A DNA stretch of 33,499 nucleotides from Acidaminococcaceae bacterium (lineage in GTDB: Bacteria; Bacillota; Negativicutes; Acidaminococcales; Acidaminococcaceae): the NCBI GenBank assembly GCA_022484685.1, contig JAKVKY010000009.1, forward strand, positions 1-33,499, in the 5' to 3' direction. Under the pieces are notes generated by a model. That model saw only the letters and a program-made list of their open reading frames with translations, did no database searches and was not told the origin of the DNA. Positions 14,481 through 22,082 of this stretch are shown in pieces (position 1 is the first letter of the stretch; every line of letters starts with the position of its first letter). The translations under genes were made by a program, and so were the position numbers.

Positions 14481-17183
14481 ATGGCGCGTAAGACGGTGCT
14501 GGTAGCTGATGATGATCGTATCTCACGGCTGATTGTAAAAAAGAATATTGAGGCTGATTATAATATCCTGGAAGCAGCAGATGGGCAGGAAGCTCTGGCT
14601 GTCCTGGACCGGCATCCGGAAATTGCGGTCTTGTTACTGGACCTGGTGATGCCGGGACTAAACGGTTTTGAAGTGCTCAAAGCTTTGCGCCAGGGAGATG
14701 GTTCGTTACGTCTGCCGGTTATCGTCATCACTGGTGGCGATGATGTGCTTTCCCAGGAAAAAGCTTTTGCTTTGGGTGCCATGGATGTCATGTTTAAACC
14801 TTTTAGCGGCGCCATGCTCAGACATAAGGTAGATAACATCGTGGCGGTGACGGAGTCTATCCGTTTACAGGACGAGCTGGAACTGCAGGAACAGTTGGTA
14901 CGCGCTGCCGAAATTGATAGCTTGACCGGTTTGTGGAACAAGCAGACTTTTTGCCGGGAAGCGGGCAAGTATTTTGCCGCCCATCCGGGACGGGAATTTG
15001 TGCTCAGCCTGTGGGATCTGGACCGGTTTAAAGTATATAATGAGAACTTTGGACCGGCGGTCGGGGACCGACTGATTGAGGACATCGGCAAAGTCTTGGC
15101 TGCCGCGGCTCAAGAAATCCATTTTAGCAGCCTGATTTTGCAGGGGCATGATTACGGCGATCATTTTTTAGCTTGCTGGCAGGCAGATACTTTTAACGAA
15201 CAGGCCTTGCATGATTTTGTGCAGCAGAAGTTGGAACGTTTGTCCCCTAATTATAAATTTACGGTGCGGTTAGGTTTATACCTGGTTCATGATGCAGGGG
15301 TCAGCGTGGCCCTGATGTGTGACCGGGCGCTCTTAGCGCTGCGCAGCGTGAAGAACAGTTATGATAAGCACTGGGCCTGGTATGAGGACTTGATGCGCCG
15401 CCATATCCTGGAAGAAGCCAGCCTGACGGATGATATGCGCACGGCGCTGGAGGAGGGACAGTTTCTTCCCTATTTTCAACCGCAATATAATTATAAGACC
15501 GGGAATATGATCGGCGTGGAAGCTTTGGCTCGCTGGCAGCATCCTACCAGGGGTCTGCTTACACCGGCTAAATTTATTCCGGTTTTTGAAAAAAATGGTT
15601 TTATCTATGAGCTGGACAGGTACATGTGGGAAGCCAGCTGCAAGTATTTACGCCGCTGGCTGGATCTGGGTCTGGCCGTACCTTCGGTGTCAGTCAATGT
15701 CAGCCGTACGGATCTGTACAGGCATGACCTGGAAACTATTTTCCGCAACCTGATCCTGCAATACGGGTTGCAGCCTGGTATGCTACGCCTGGAAATCACC
15801 GAATCGGCGTATATGGATAATCCGGAGCAGCTGGTGAATACGGTGAGCGTCCTGCAACAGGCAGGATTCCTGGTAGATATGGATGATTTCGGCACCGGGT
15901 ATTCGTCACTGAACATGCTCAAGCAGCTGCCGGTAGATTTATTAAAACTGGATATGAAGTTTGTCGCTAATGCGGAAGCCAATAAACGTAGTGCCAGCAT
16001 CCTGGCCAATGTGGTGCATATGACCAGCGATTTGTCCCTGCCGGTGTTAGCCGAGGGCGTGGAAACACGTTTGCAGGCTGACTATCTGGAGGGGCTGGGG
16101 TGTACCTATATGCAGGGCTATCTGTTTGCTAAACCCATGGCGCCGGCAGAACTGGAAACTTTACTGCGCCAGGCCGGTGTAGAAAAACGGCTGGTGGCCG
16201 AGGGTAAACCGGCGATGCCAGCTGCAGGCGATACTACGGATAAAGACCTGGAACTGCAGAAATTATTGACAGTAGTACCGGGAGGCGTCTTCCGGTATCG
16301 GGCCGAGACGGGCGAGATTGACTATGTGAGCCAGAATATGCTGGAGATGCTGGGCTATACCCGGGAGGAGTTCCGGGACAAGTTTGCCAATAAGTTTGCC
16401 AACATGGTGTATGCTGAAGACCGGGACCGGGTTTTGAACGAGATTCGCACGGATTTAACCCGGACTGGCGGTACGGATAGTTGCGAGTACCGGATTGAAA
16501 CCAAGAGCGGCCGGTTAAAGTGGGTCTTTGATGCCGGACGGTTATACACGGATGAGCAGGGACGCCGCTGGTTTGTGGTAGTTATTATCGATATTGAGGA
16601 AAAGCGCAAACACTACGGGCGGTTACTGCATGAGGCAGAACTGGATGGCTTAACCAGGGTTTATACTCGCGGCGGCGCCGAACGTTACATTAATTTGCGT
16701 ATGACCATGGAGCGGGACAATGTTTGTACCTTCCTGCTCCTGGATATGGATAACCTGAAAGGCATTAATGACCACCTGGGACATGCCTTGGGGGATGCCG
16801 CCCTGCAAATGGTGGCGAACCAGTTAAAGAAGCATTTCCGCAGTTCCGATATCATAGGCAGGATGGGCGGCGATGAATTTGTCGCATTCCTGCCCGGACT
16901 GAGCAATGAAAAAACTTTGCATCGCAGTATCGGCGAATTGCTCCATACCCTGGCGGGGACCTATCTGGATAAGGAGAAGCAGTGGCCGTTGTCCTGCAGC
17001 ATGGGGCTGGCTATCAGCAACATGGGCCGGACTAATTTCTCCACCATGTATCGTCAGGCGGATACGGCCTTGTACCATGTGAAACGTAATGGCAAAGGTA
17101 GTTTTGCTATTTACAATCCCCAGATGCAGTTAAAGACAGAAACTACGCAGAAGCAAGAGCTGCCGCCGGCTACGCCCAAATAA
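14481..17183 (+). CDS. Response regulator REC - degenerate GGDEF - EAL - PAS - GGDEF cyclic-di-GMP protein
   Basis: A 900-residue cytosolic signalling protein without membrane helices. The REC domain (about 5-120) has the acidic pocket ADDD and phosphoacceptor Asp54 in LLLDLVMPG. The first GGDEF-type domain (about 150-280) is degenerate: YGDHF at 225-229 replaces GGDEF. The EAL domain (about 325-560) keeps E347-A-L, DDFGTGYSS, LKLD and AEGVE, so phosphodiesterase activity is likely. A PAS domain (about 585-705) precedes an intact second GGDEF domain with RMGGDEF (796-800), so diguanylate cyclase activity is likely too. It can probably both make and break cyclic-di-GMP under phosphorylation and PAS control. 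ATG 14481 is six bases after GTGGAGG. No histidine kinase gene is adjacent. Confidence 0.92.
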   Translation: MARKTVLVADDDRISRLIVKKNIEADYNILEAADGQEALAVLDRHPEIAVLLLDLVMPGLNGFEVLKALRQGDGSLRLPVIVITGGDDVLSQEKAFALGAMDVMFKPFSGAMLRHKVDNIVAVTESIRLQDELELQEQLVRAAEIDSLTGLWNKQTFCREAGKYFAAHPGREFVLSLWDLDRFKVYNENFGPAVGDRLIEDIGKVLAAAAQEIHFSSLILQGHDYGDHFLACWQADTFNEQALHDFVQQKLERLSPNYKFTVRLGLYLVHDAGVSVALMCDRALLALRSVKNSYDKHWAWYEDLMRRHILEEASLTDDMRTALEEGQFLPYFQPQYNYKTGNMIGVEALARWQHPTRGLLTPAKFIPVFEKNGFIYELDRYMWEASCKYLRRWLDLGLAVPSVSVNVSRTDLYRHDLETIFRNLILQYGLQPGMLRLEITESAYMDNPEQLVNTVSVLQQAGFLVDMDDFGTGYSSLNMLKQLPVDLLKLDMKFVANAEANKRSASILANVVHMTSDLSLPVLAEGVETRLQADYLEGLGCTYMQGYLFAKPMAPAELETLLRQAGVEKRLVAEGKPAMPAAGDTTDKDLELQKLLTVVPGGVFRYRAETGEIDYVSQNMLEMLGYTREEFRDKFANKFANMVYAEDRDRVLNEIRTDLTRTGGTDSCEYRIETKSGRLKWVFDAGRLYTDEQGRRWFVVVIIDIEEKRKHYGRLLHEAELDGLTRVYTRGGAERYINLRMTMERDNVCTFLLLDMDNLKGINDHLGHALGDAALQMVANQLKKHFRSSDIIGRMGGDEFVAFLPGLSNEKTLHRSIGELLHTLAGTYLDKEKQWPLSCSMGLAISNMGRTNFSTMYRQADTALYHVKRNGKGSFAIYNPQMQLKTETTQKQELPPATPK

Positions 17184-17202
17184 TTTGCAGGAAACTTAGT
17201 AA

Positions 17203-17235
17203 AAAACGGCGACAGCTAAAAGCTGTTGCCGTTTC
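17203..17235 (+). terminator. Terminator of the cyclic-di-GMP gene
   Basis: The stem AACGGCGACAGCT (17205-17217) pairs with AGCTGTTGCCGTT (17221-17233), with one wobble and a short A-rich loop. A modest T-rich tail (TTTCTGTAT) follows. It is preceded by A-rich sequence, so it may also work on the opposite strand. Confidence 0.8.
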
Positions 17236-17240
17236 TGTAT

Positions 17241-17274
17241 CTAAAAATAAAAAACCGAACCCGATGGTTCGGTT
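17241..17274 (-). terminator. Minus-strand terminator after the gene fragment at the junction
   Basis: On the minus strand the stem AACCGAAC (17274-17267) pairs with GTTCGGTT (17260-17253), followed by TTTTATTTTT. It comes eight bases after the stop codon of the minus-strand fragment at 17282, so it looks like the native terminator of the gene that fragment came from. Confidence 0.8.
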
Positions 17275-17281
17275 AAAAATT

Positions 17282-17425
17282 TTAATTGGTAGCGCTAAAA
17301 CCCGCCCAGCCATTGGCTACATTCACATTTACAATACCACGCAGGGCGGCATAGTATATATAATAAGAAGATTGTTTTTTAATCGTTTTGTCAAGTAACA
17401 AAAAAGCCCAGGTGTCTGCCTGGGC
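17282..17425 (-). pseudogene. Start-less 3' gene fragment, probable remnant at the prophage edge
   Basis: A minus-strand frame is open from 17425 to the stop at 17284-17282 (47 codons) and has no plausible start. Its last part reads YYAALRGIVNVNVANGWAG followed by FSATN and stop, which looks like a true protein C-terminus and not random translation. A proper terminator follows at once. The upstream part runs through the phage late terminator, so the join lies somewhere in about 17330-17400. I read it as the 3' end of a host gene, convergent with the cyclic-di-GMP gene, that was cut by phage integration. I do not recognise the protein. Alternatively it is a phage tail-gene remnant. Confidence 0.35.
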
Positions 17426-17427
17426 TT
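17399..17427 (-). terminator. Phage late-operon terminator
   Basis: On the minus strand, AAGCCCAGG (17427-17419) pairs with CCTGGGCTT (17412-17404) around a six-base loop, followed by TTTTT. It lies 32 bases after the stop of the last lysis-cassette gene and closes the phage late transcript. Confidence 0.88.
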
Positions 17428-17458
17428 AAATTATTTGAGGGTAAAACATCTGTTTTTA

Positions 17459-17920
17459 TTAATTTTTATGGATTAGGGCACCTACTAAAATAACTGAAAC
17501 TGTTTCCCATGTGTTACGCTGAGCTTTTATCCTTAATCTAGTTCGTTTTTCCTCTGCTGCGAACGTCTGTAACGATGCGTTGGCAGTCTGCAATAATTGT
17601 TCCTGCTTCTGACTGTCCAGCTTCAATGCGGCCAGCTGTTGCTCCAGCAGCGCCGACTTCTTCCGTGCCACGGTCAATTCCTGCTGCGACTTCTCCAGCT
17701 GTTGTTCCAGCAGCGCTAAATCCTGTTGTGATTGCTGATTGATTGCTGACAGCCTGGTTAAGTTGCTTTCTAATTGTGTCAATTCCGTTTCCGTTATCCA
17801 ATAACCGCCCTCTGCGGCCGCACAAGTAGCCGCTACCGAAAGCGAGCAGCAAAAGAATAAGGACAACAAAAATTTTAAAAAAGAATGGGTGTAATCGTAT
17901 AAATTGTACTGCTTTATCAT
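17459..17920 (-). CDS. Signal-peptide coiled-coil protein with C-terminal membrane helix, overlapping spanin-like pair (frame 2)
   Basis: A 153-residue protein. The N-terminal hydrophobic segment (about residues 14-36, FLKFLLSLFFCCSLSVAATC) looks like a signal peptide with possible AAA cleavage. A long Gln/Leu/Glu-rich coiled coil (about 48-120) follows, then a basic stretch and a short hydrophobic C-terminal segment (ETVSVILVGALI). Its ATG lies only four bases after the ATG of the 128-residue gene read in another frame, behind the same ribosome site (AGGAGGGAGAGG, 17939-17928). No canonical lipobox is present, so a classical outer-membrane lipoprotein spanin is not shown. The last position of the lysis cassette and the periplasmic coiled coil suggest a role in disrupting the outer membrane. 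Confidence 0.65.
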   Translation of the reverse strand: MIKQYNLYDYTHSFLKFLLSLFFCCSLSVAATCAAAEGGYWITETELTQLESNLTRLSAINQQSQQDLALLEQQLEKSQQELTVARKKSALLEQQLAALKLDSQKQEQLLQTANASLQTFAAEEKRTRLRIKAQRNTWETVSVILVGALIHKN

Positions 17921-17924
17921 ACAT
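17538..17924 (-). CDS. Small membrane protein, overlapping spanin-like pair (frame 1, i-spanin-like)
   Basis: A 128-residue protein. A strong N-terminal membrane helix (residues about 15-35, FFKIFVVLILLLLAFGSGYL) is followed by the arginine-rich CGRRGR, which would sit in the cytoplasm or at the membrane edge. The periplasm-facing remainder is Ala/Gly-rich (DNGNGIDTIRKQLNQAVSNQ to the C-terminus, CQRIVTDVRSRG). The DNGNG, R-x-x-L and CQRI-x-x-x-R-x-RG pattern resembles small phage lysis-region proteins I have met, from memory and not from a search. The gene lies wholly inside the 153-residue frame apart from its first four bases. Caution: parts of the Ala/Gly-rich stretch are what a CAG/CTG-rich coiled-coil gene would give in a shifted frame. 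Confidence 0.55.
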   Translation of the reverse strand: MYDKAVQFIRLHPFFFKIFVVLILLLLAFGSGYLCGRRGRLLDNGNGIDTIRKQLNQAVSNQSAITTGFSAAGTTAGEVAAGIDRGTEEVGAAGATAGRIEAGQSEAGTIIADCQRIVTDVRSRGKTN

Positions 17925-17935
17925 TCCTCTCCCTC

Positions 17936-18376
17936 CTAATTTTCTACTACTAGACCTATATCGTTGCCGGCATCAATCATCATGCTGGCAATTTTTTCGC
18001 CGTCTTCATTCTGCATCCTCAGGCAGCCGTAAGTTCCAAGCCATCCCTGGCGTTTCGCGAACGGATCAGTGATACCGCACCCGTCACCGCCGCCATGAAT
18101 GTCCCTGCTCCGATCATCACCCGTATTAATGTAAAATGTTCCGTAACTACGAGGATTTTCTTCCTGGATAACTACTTTGCGCCCATCGTTTAAGGTGGTA
18201 TTAGGTAAGTCTGCCCAACAATGTGGATAATATCCATCTGGTAATGTTTCGTGCGGCAGACCATTGGACCCAGTGCCTGGGAAAAAATCATGATGGCATG
18301 GCCAACTGCCTAAAAAGTTATAGTTATCATCGTATGCATATATGGTATCTTCTGAGCGTTTGTATTGTAGTTTCAT
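17936..18376 (-). CDS. L,D-transpeptidase-like (YkuD-type) protein in the lysin position
   Basis: A 146-residue protein without signal peptide. The C-terminal half has the YkuD/L,D-transpeptidase active-site pattern: His94 in DIHGGG and, 24 residues on, GTYGCLRM with catalytic Cys118 and Arg120. The Tlde1/DUF2778-like group has a similar pattern. Such enzymes act on peptidoglycan stem peptides, making or cutting L,D bonds. Its place directly after the holin (four-base overlap) and before the spanin-like pair is where an endolysin is expected, and no other lysozyme or amidase is seen in the window. I infer a cell-wall-cleaving lysin; this is not proven. Confidence 0.7.
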   Translation of the reverse strand: MKLQYKRSEDTIYAYDDNYNFLGSWPCHHDFFPGTGSNGLPHETLPDGYYPHCWADLPNTTLNDGRKVVIQEENPRSYGTFYINTGDDRSRDIHGGGDGCGITDPFAKRQGWLGTYGCLRMQNEDGEKIASMMIDAGNDIGLVVEN

Positions 18377-18930
18377 TTTGTCTCCTTTGTATTATCAATA
18401 TGAGCTATTATTTTAACCTGATTCATTAGCGCCGTGGCCATGCTGACGTTGGCATCATTAAGGTTTTCAAGACAACTTAAAAGCTCGGTGCTGCTTATAT
18501 ATGTCACAACAACATTAAGCAGAAATTCTGGGCGATGGGTTAGTGTTATTACCTTGTCACCGACTCCGGAGACAATGATTAGCAACAGATACGTCAGCAT
18601 TTTACTAAAAAACTGATTGCGCATAGTCTGGCTATTAATTATCCCAGCGATATGAGCGGCCGGAATTCCTCGCAAGCAGTCTACTAAGGTTGGTTGTGCT
18701 GCCGGTATATTGTTCTGGATATTTTTATAGCTTAATGCTAAAAATTTTGTAAGACAGTCGCAGCACTCTAGGACCGCAAATAAAAACAGAATAGCGATGT
18801 GGGCACCAAAAACATCAATCATATAAAAGCCGATGGTGGTAATAATTGTTTTCACAAGCCAATAATCAGTTAAGTGTTTGATAACGTCTACAACACTGCG
18901 AGCCCAGTAAGTCAATAACTCAATAATCAT
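18373..18930 (-). CDS. Phage holin, TcdE/BlyA-like family (PF05105)
   Basis: A 185-residue membrane protein with three hydrophobic stretches (about residues 28-52, 46-70 with AILFLFAVLECCDCLTKF, and 108-126 YLLLIIVSGVGDKVI). The C-terminal SSTELLSCLENLNDANV matches the conserved 'E-x-x-S-x-x-EN' segment of the phage_holin_4 family. It forms the timed membrane hole that releases or activates the lysin. It is longer than the usual roughly 140 residues, with an N-terminal extra stretch. The ribosome site AGAGGTG lies upstream; the end overlaps the lysin start by four bases. Confidence 0.8.
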   Translation of the reverse strand: MIIELLTYWARSVVDVIKHLTDYWLVKTIITTIGFYMIDVFGAHIAILFLFAVLECCDCLTKFLALSYKNIQNNIPAAQPTLVDCLRGIPAAHIAGIINSQTMRNQFFSKMLTYLLLIIVSGVGDKVITLTHRPEFLLNVVVTYISSTELLSCLENLNDANVSMATALMNQVKIIAHIDNTKETK

Positions 18931-18960
18931 TTTGCACCTCTTTTTTATGTCAGAACCGTG

Positions 18961-19023
18961 TCAGGGCGAATCAATCACAAATCAGGGCGAATCAATCACA
19001 AATCGGGGCGAATCAATCACAAA
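18961..19023. repeat. Three tandem copies of a 21-base unit
   Basis: The unit TCAGGGCGAATCAATCACAA plus one A repeats at 18961-18981, 18982-19002 and 19003-19023, with one change (A to G) in the third copy. It fills most of the gap between the DUF2793 gene and the holin gene. Read on the minus strand each copy contains GTG ATT GAT TCG CCC; the two copies nearest the holin end that run with TGA, the first copy reads CGA and stays open. No function is evident. Confidence 0.9.
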
Positions 19024-19047
19024 ACAGGAAGATTTCCTTAGGTTTGA

Positions 19048-19386
19048 TTAGGCTTGCAGCAGAACCACCCAGGCTGTACCATTATATATAAGTAATTGAT
19101 TTGTACTTTGATTAGTAAAAGATAAACCTTTGACTGGGGGATAATAGGCCCAAGCACCATTGACAAAGTTTGCAATGATATTATCTTTACCGGACCATGC
19201 GCCGGAAGCATTGGTACCTATAATGTAAGCATCACCATTAGTTGGTGCTGCCGGGGGCGTAGCCAATATTGACAAAACTGTTCGAGCTAAATAGAAATCT
19301 AGCAGATCCATGGCTTCATTAAATGTTACTTCTTTTTGAGCTTGGCTAGTTTCCATGTAGGGAATACCTAACTTTGTTGTTCCCAC
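19048..19386 (-). CDS. DUF2793 family phage tail protein
   Basis: A 112-residue protein with SQAQKEVTFNEAMDLLDFYL at the N-terminus and GDAYIIGTNASGAWSGKDN followed by NGAWAYYPPVKG. This is the DUF2793 (PF10983) pattern found next to tail hub proteins in gene-transfer-agent-like phages. It may be a fibre-attachment or receptor-facing part; the function is not established. GTG start at 19386, nine bases after GGAGG, immediately after the stop of the hub gene. Confidence 0.75.
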   Translation of the reverse strand: MGTTKLGIPYMETSQAQKEVTFNEAMDLLDFYLARTVLSILATPPAAPTNGDAYIIGTNASGAWSGKDNIIANFVNGAWAYYPPVKGLSFTNQSTNQLLIYNGTAWVVLLQA

Positions 19387-21633
19387 TTATACTGCCTCCA
19401 ATCCGGGCCAACCGCGGCCCTTAACATCACTGATCTGATAAATTTTGACTATTACGTTATTTTGGATACTGCCAAAATCATCAATCTGTGCAGCACTTGA
19501 ATATACGTACTGGCAAACGTTAACGCGGGCGTTGCGTTTGATATTACCATCGGTACTTAGAACTTCAATATCATAAGCCTCTGTATTTTCGCTAAGAGGT
19601 GCATCACTGTGATCTTTCCAAGCCCCGTTTTTTCGTGTTCTCCTTATCCAGGTAATAACCAGATTGCCGTCTGAATCCCTAGTACCCTTAATGTGGCAGG
19701 GACTCCAGGGCTTTTGAATGGTTCCTTGTGGCGTGAATTGTTCATTATGGTAATCCTCGGTTAAATAACCTTTATTGCGGGGACCAACCCTAAATAAACA
19801 CTGCGTATACCAATAATTGCTGCTGATTGCCAGGGTATTAATATTGTTAGTACCCAGCAAAACAAATCGTTCTCCGGCCGTGTGCGTGCCGGTATATTGT
19901 TCTGTGCCGTTTCGGCCACGCAATAGGCCCGTTAATTTATAGGTGTTGGTGTCAATTAGTTCAGCATTTAAAAACTGGATGATTTCGTTGCCTACGAGTG
20001 CTGCATTGTAGTAGTTGAGTATTTCTGCTTTGGTGTGACTGGATAACTCGCCTACATCCATGTAAACTATCAGGACGCTGCCATAATCCCAAGAATAGGG
20101 GAGAGCGTCAGGAAGTTTGGTAACGGCACTGCCACAAGCTGCATTGTTGTCGTTGCTGGCCACGTAGTTGTAAGATGCTCCACCATCCAAACTTCGGTAA
20201 ATATTTGCCCCAAAGTTCGTGACATTGCCGGTGGCAATATAAACATAATCATCGCTGCTATTAGTATCCACTGGCAATTTTGGAATATCCAAAAAATTAG
20301 TAATGACGGGACTGCTAACTGTCTCTATGACTTCTGGCGGGGTATCAACATTTCGTTCAACCAGATTATAAACATCACTATTAATGTCCACGGCTTCAAC
20401 GTTATTTAGCCCGGGTTTCCCAAATTGTGTTTTGGTGACATAGACCAGCCGCTCACCGGTACCATTGGGCATCGTGACCAGGAGAATATCCAGCGGCATG
20501 ATATAACCATATTTGAGCGCGAGTGTCATTTTATGGTTTGTCCTGGCTTCCCAGGCTTCCATGAGTTTTTGCTCCACTGCAATTTTGGCGGCAGCATCTG
20601 TCATGACCACGTTAGTTGTGATAGTAGCCTCATCAGTGGCGCCGGTGACACGCCTAAAGGCAGTTTGCTGGGCCTGGGTATAATCACTATCTTTGCTGAT
20701 ATAGGTTAAGCTTATTTTGGCCGGCAGGTTTATATCATCAGATCGGGTACTTTCAATTGGCTCGGACGGCTTTTCGTTCTCATAAGCGCCTATGGCACTG
20801 GCCGGGATGGGAATCACCCGGCTGAAATCCCTGGTTTTAAAAGTAATAACGCCGTACCGTTCTGCTGCATCAAAAGTCTTAACCGATTGCAACTGTTGAA
20901 TTTGCTCACGGTAGGTAGTGCCACCGTCACGGGTAAACCCATCAACAGTCATATCGGCAATGTTGTCAACGGAATAATCCACATCTTTGATAAGTCCGGC
21001 TTCATTACTAATATCCTGGATGATGTCTGTTAAGGTGTTTTTGGGGAATTCAACGGTGAAAGTAAAGGTTGGGATGCGGTTACCATAATTGGACAAGGCC
21101 AAATTGCGGAAAACGATATAAGCCATACCGCGATAAGCCGGCACTTTACCGGAACCTTCAATAGACTCCATAAAATCATCTGGGAGCTGGTCTTCGGTAC
21201 CGGTATAAAGCCTGTAATCACAATCGCTTAAGTTAAAATCATTGCCATCGGCCAGCACGCTGACTATTTTATTTATGGGGCCTTCGCAAATCATGACGGC
21301 AAAGGAAACACTGTAGGTGTAGCTTTTTACCTCACTGCCGCCGCCACCGCCCTTGCCGCCCGAACTTTCTGTATGCACATGTTCCGTAAATTTCGTGCCC
21401 CAGATAATGTTCCCCGTAATGCGGGTGGTACCATAGCCTTTTTTGATTACGGCTCCTACAGCAGCCGTCTGCATACTAAGCTCACTTGTTTTACCTACAG
21501 TGGTTGTTTGGGTTGGCGTAAGAGCGCTCATGATCATGTTATCAACAATCATGGCGCCCAAATACGCCGCCCAGCCCCATGGCCCCATGCTCATACCGAA
21601 CGATTCTGCTACTCGTAATGCCATCGTTGCCAT
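19387..21633 (-). CDS. Tail tip hub / host specificity protein (GTA gp15-, lambda J-like)
   Basis: A 748-residue protein. The N-terminus has a hydrophobic patch (GPWGWAAYLGAMIVDNMIM), then a beta-rich region with YGTTRITGNIIWGTKF, a Gly-rich loop (SGGKGGGGGSE), VSFAVMICEGPINKI and YRGMAYIVFRNLALSNYGNR, all typical of the phage-tail_3/host-specificity J family and of the C-terminal part of the RcGTA gp15 'megatron' protein. A later LLRGRNGTEQYTGTHTAGERF segment is also typical of that family. It forms the central tip that contacts the cell surface. RcGTA gp15 is longer; the TIM-barrel-like N-terminal part seen there is missing here. Confidence 0.82.
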   Translation of the reverse strand: MATMALRVAESFGMSMGPWGWAAYLGAMIVDNMIMSALTPTQTTTVGKTSELSMQTAAVGAVIKKGYGTTRITGNIIWGTKFTEHVHTESSGGKGGGGGSEVKSYTYSVSFAVMICEGPINKIVSVLADGNDFNLSDCDYRLYTGTEDQLPDDFMESIEGSGKVPAYRGMAYIVFRNLALSNYGNRIPTFTFTVEFPKNTLTDIIQDISNEAGLIKDVDYSVDNIADMTVDGFTRDGGTTYREQIQQLQSVKTFDAAERYGVITFKTRDFSRVIPIPASAIGAYENEKPSEPIESTRSDDINLPAKISLTYISKDSDYTQAQQTAFRRVTGATDEATITTNVVMTDAAAKIAVEQKLMEAWEARTNHKMTLALKYGYIMPLDILLVTMPNGTGERLVYVTKTQFGKPGLNNVEAVDINSDVYNLVERNVDTPPEVIETVSSPVITNFLDIPKLPVDTNSSDDYVYIATGNVTNFGANIYRSLDGGASYNYVASNDNNAACGSAVTKLPDALPYSWDYGSVLIVYMDVGELSSHTKAEILNYYNAALVGNEIIQFLNAELIDTNTYKLTGLLRGRNGTEQYTGTHTAGERFVLLGTNNINTLAISSNYWYTQCLFRVGPRNKGYLTEDYHNEQFTPQGTIQKPWSPCHIKGTRDSDGNLVITWIRRTRKNGAWKDHSDAPLSENTEAYDIEVLSTDGNIKRNARVNVCQYVYSSAAQIDDFGSIQNNVIVKIYQISDVKGRGWPGLEAV

Positions 21634-21636
21634 TTT

Positions 21637-22074
21637 TTATTCCTCCAAACCCCGGAATCTGAAGGCGTGGCTTAACCTGGATTTCCAGGTAGTATCAAGT
21701 GGGCTTTCGTGAACCATGCGGGCTTCCATCTCGGCATGGATAAAGCGACCTTGACCAAGATAGATTCCCATATGATGATCAACCTTGGCCAACGGGAATT
21801 TGAACAAAAGGACGTCACCGGGTTGGATTGCCTCTAAAGGTATGGGGTCCATATATTGTTGGCATGTTTCTAACATCCTGGGGTCAGTTTTAAAAAAATG
21901 CCAAGTCGCGGGGTAATCAACAGGGAAAGACACATCTTGACCCGTAAGTTCCCTGTTGACACCGCGCACAAATCCTGCACAGTCGCATGCTACGCCCTTC
22001 AAACTCGCTTGATGTTGCCATCTGGTCCCGGTCCAGCTGCGGGCCTCGGCACAAATTTGCGTTCTTGTAATCAT
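21637..22074 (-). CDS. Tail-associated NlpC/P60 peptidase (GTA gp14-like)
   Basis: A 145-residue cysteine peptidase. It has the N-terminal ARSWTGTRWQHQASLKG, catalytic Cys32 in ACDCAGFVRG, catalytic His101 in DHHMGIYLG and a third polar residue, probably His113 in RFIHAEM. In phage tails of this type the enzyme cuts peptidoglycan locally so the tail tube can pass during DNA entry. It lies between the DUF2163 protein and the hub, as in the Rhodobacter gene transfer agent. ATG 22074 follows TAGGAGC. Confidence 0.9.
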   Translation of the reverse strand: MITRTQICAEARSWTGTRWQHQASLKGVACDCAGFVRGVNRELTGQDVSFPVDYPATWHFFKTDPRMLETCQQYMDPIPLEAIQPGDVLLFKFPLAKVDHHMGIYLGQGRFIHAEMEARMVHESPLDTTWKSRLSHAFRFRGLEE

Positions 22075-22082
22075 GTTTGCTC

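Noticed and set aside
17282-17400. Diversity-generating retroelement variable or template repeat near the tail genes
   Set aside because: No reverse transcriptase is in the window, the fragment has no adenine-variable codon pattern, and no second copy was found.
17184-17460. tRNA gene as phage attachment site
   Set aside because: No cloverleaf or conserved T-loop sequence was seen in the junction; the hairpins present are terminators.
18961-19023. CRISPR array
   Set aside because: The 21-base copies are directly adjacent with no spacers, and no cas genes are near.
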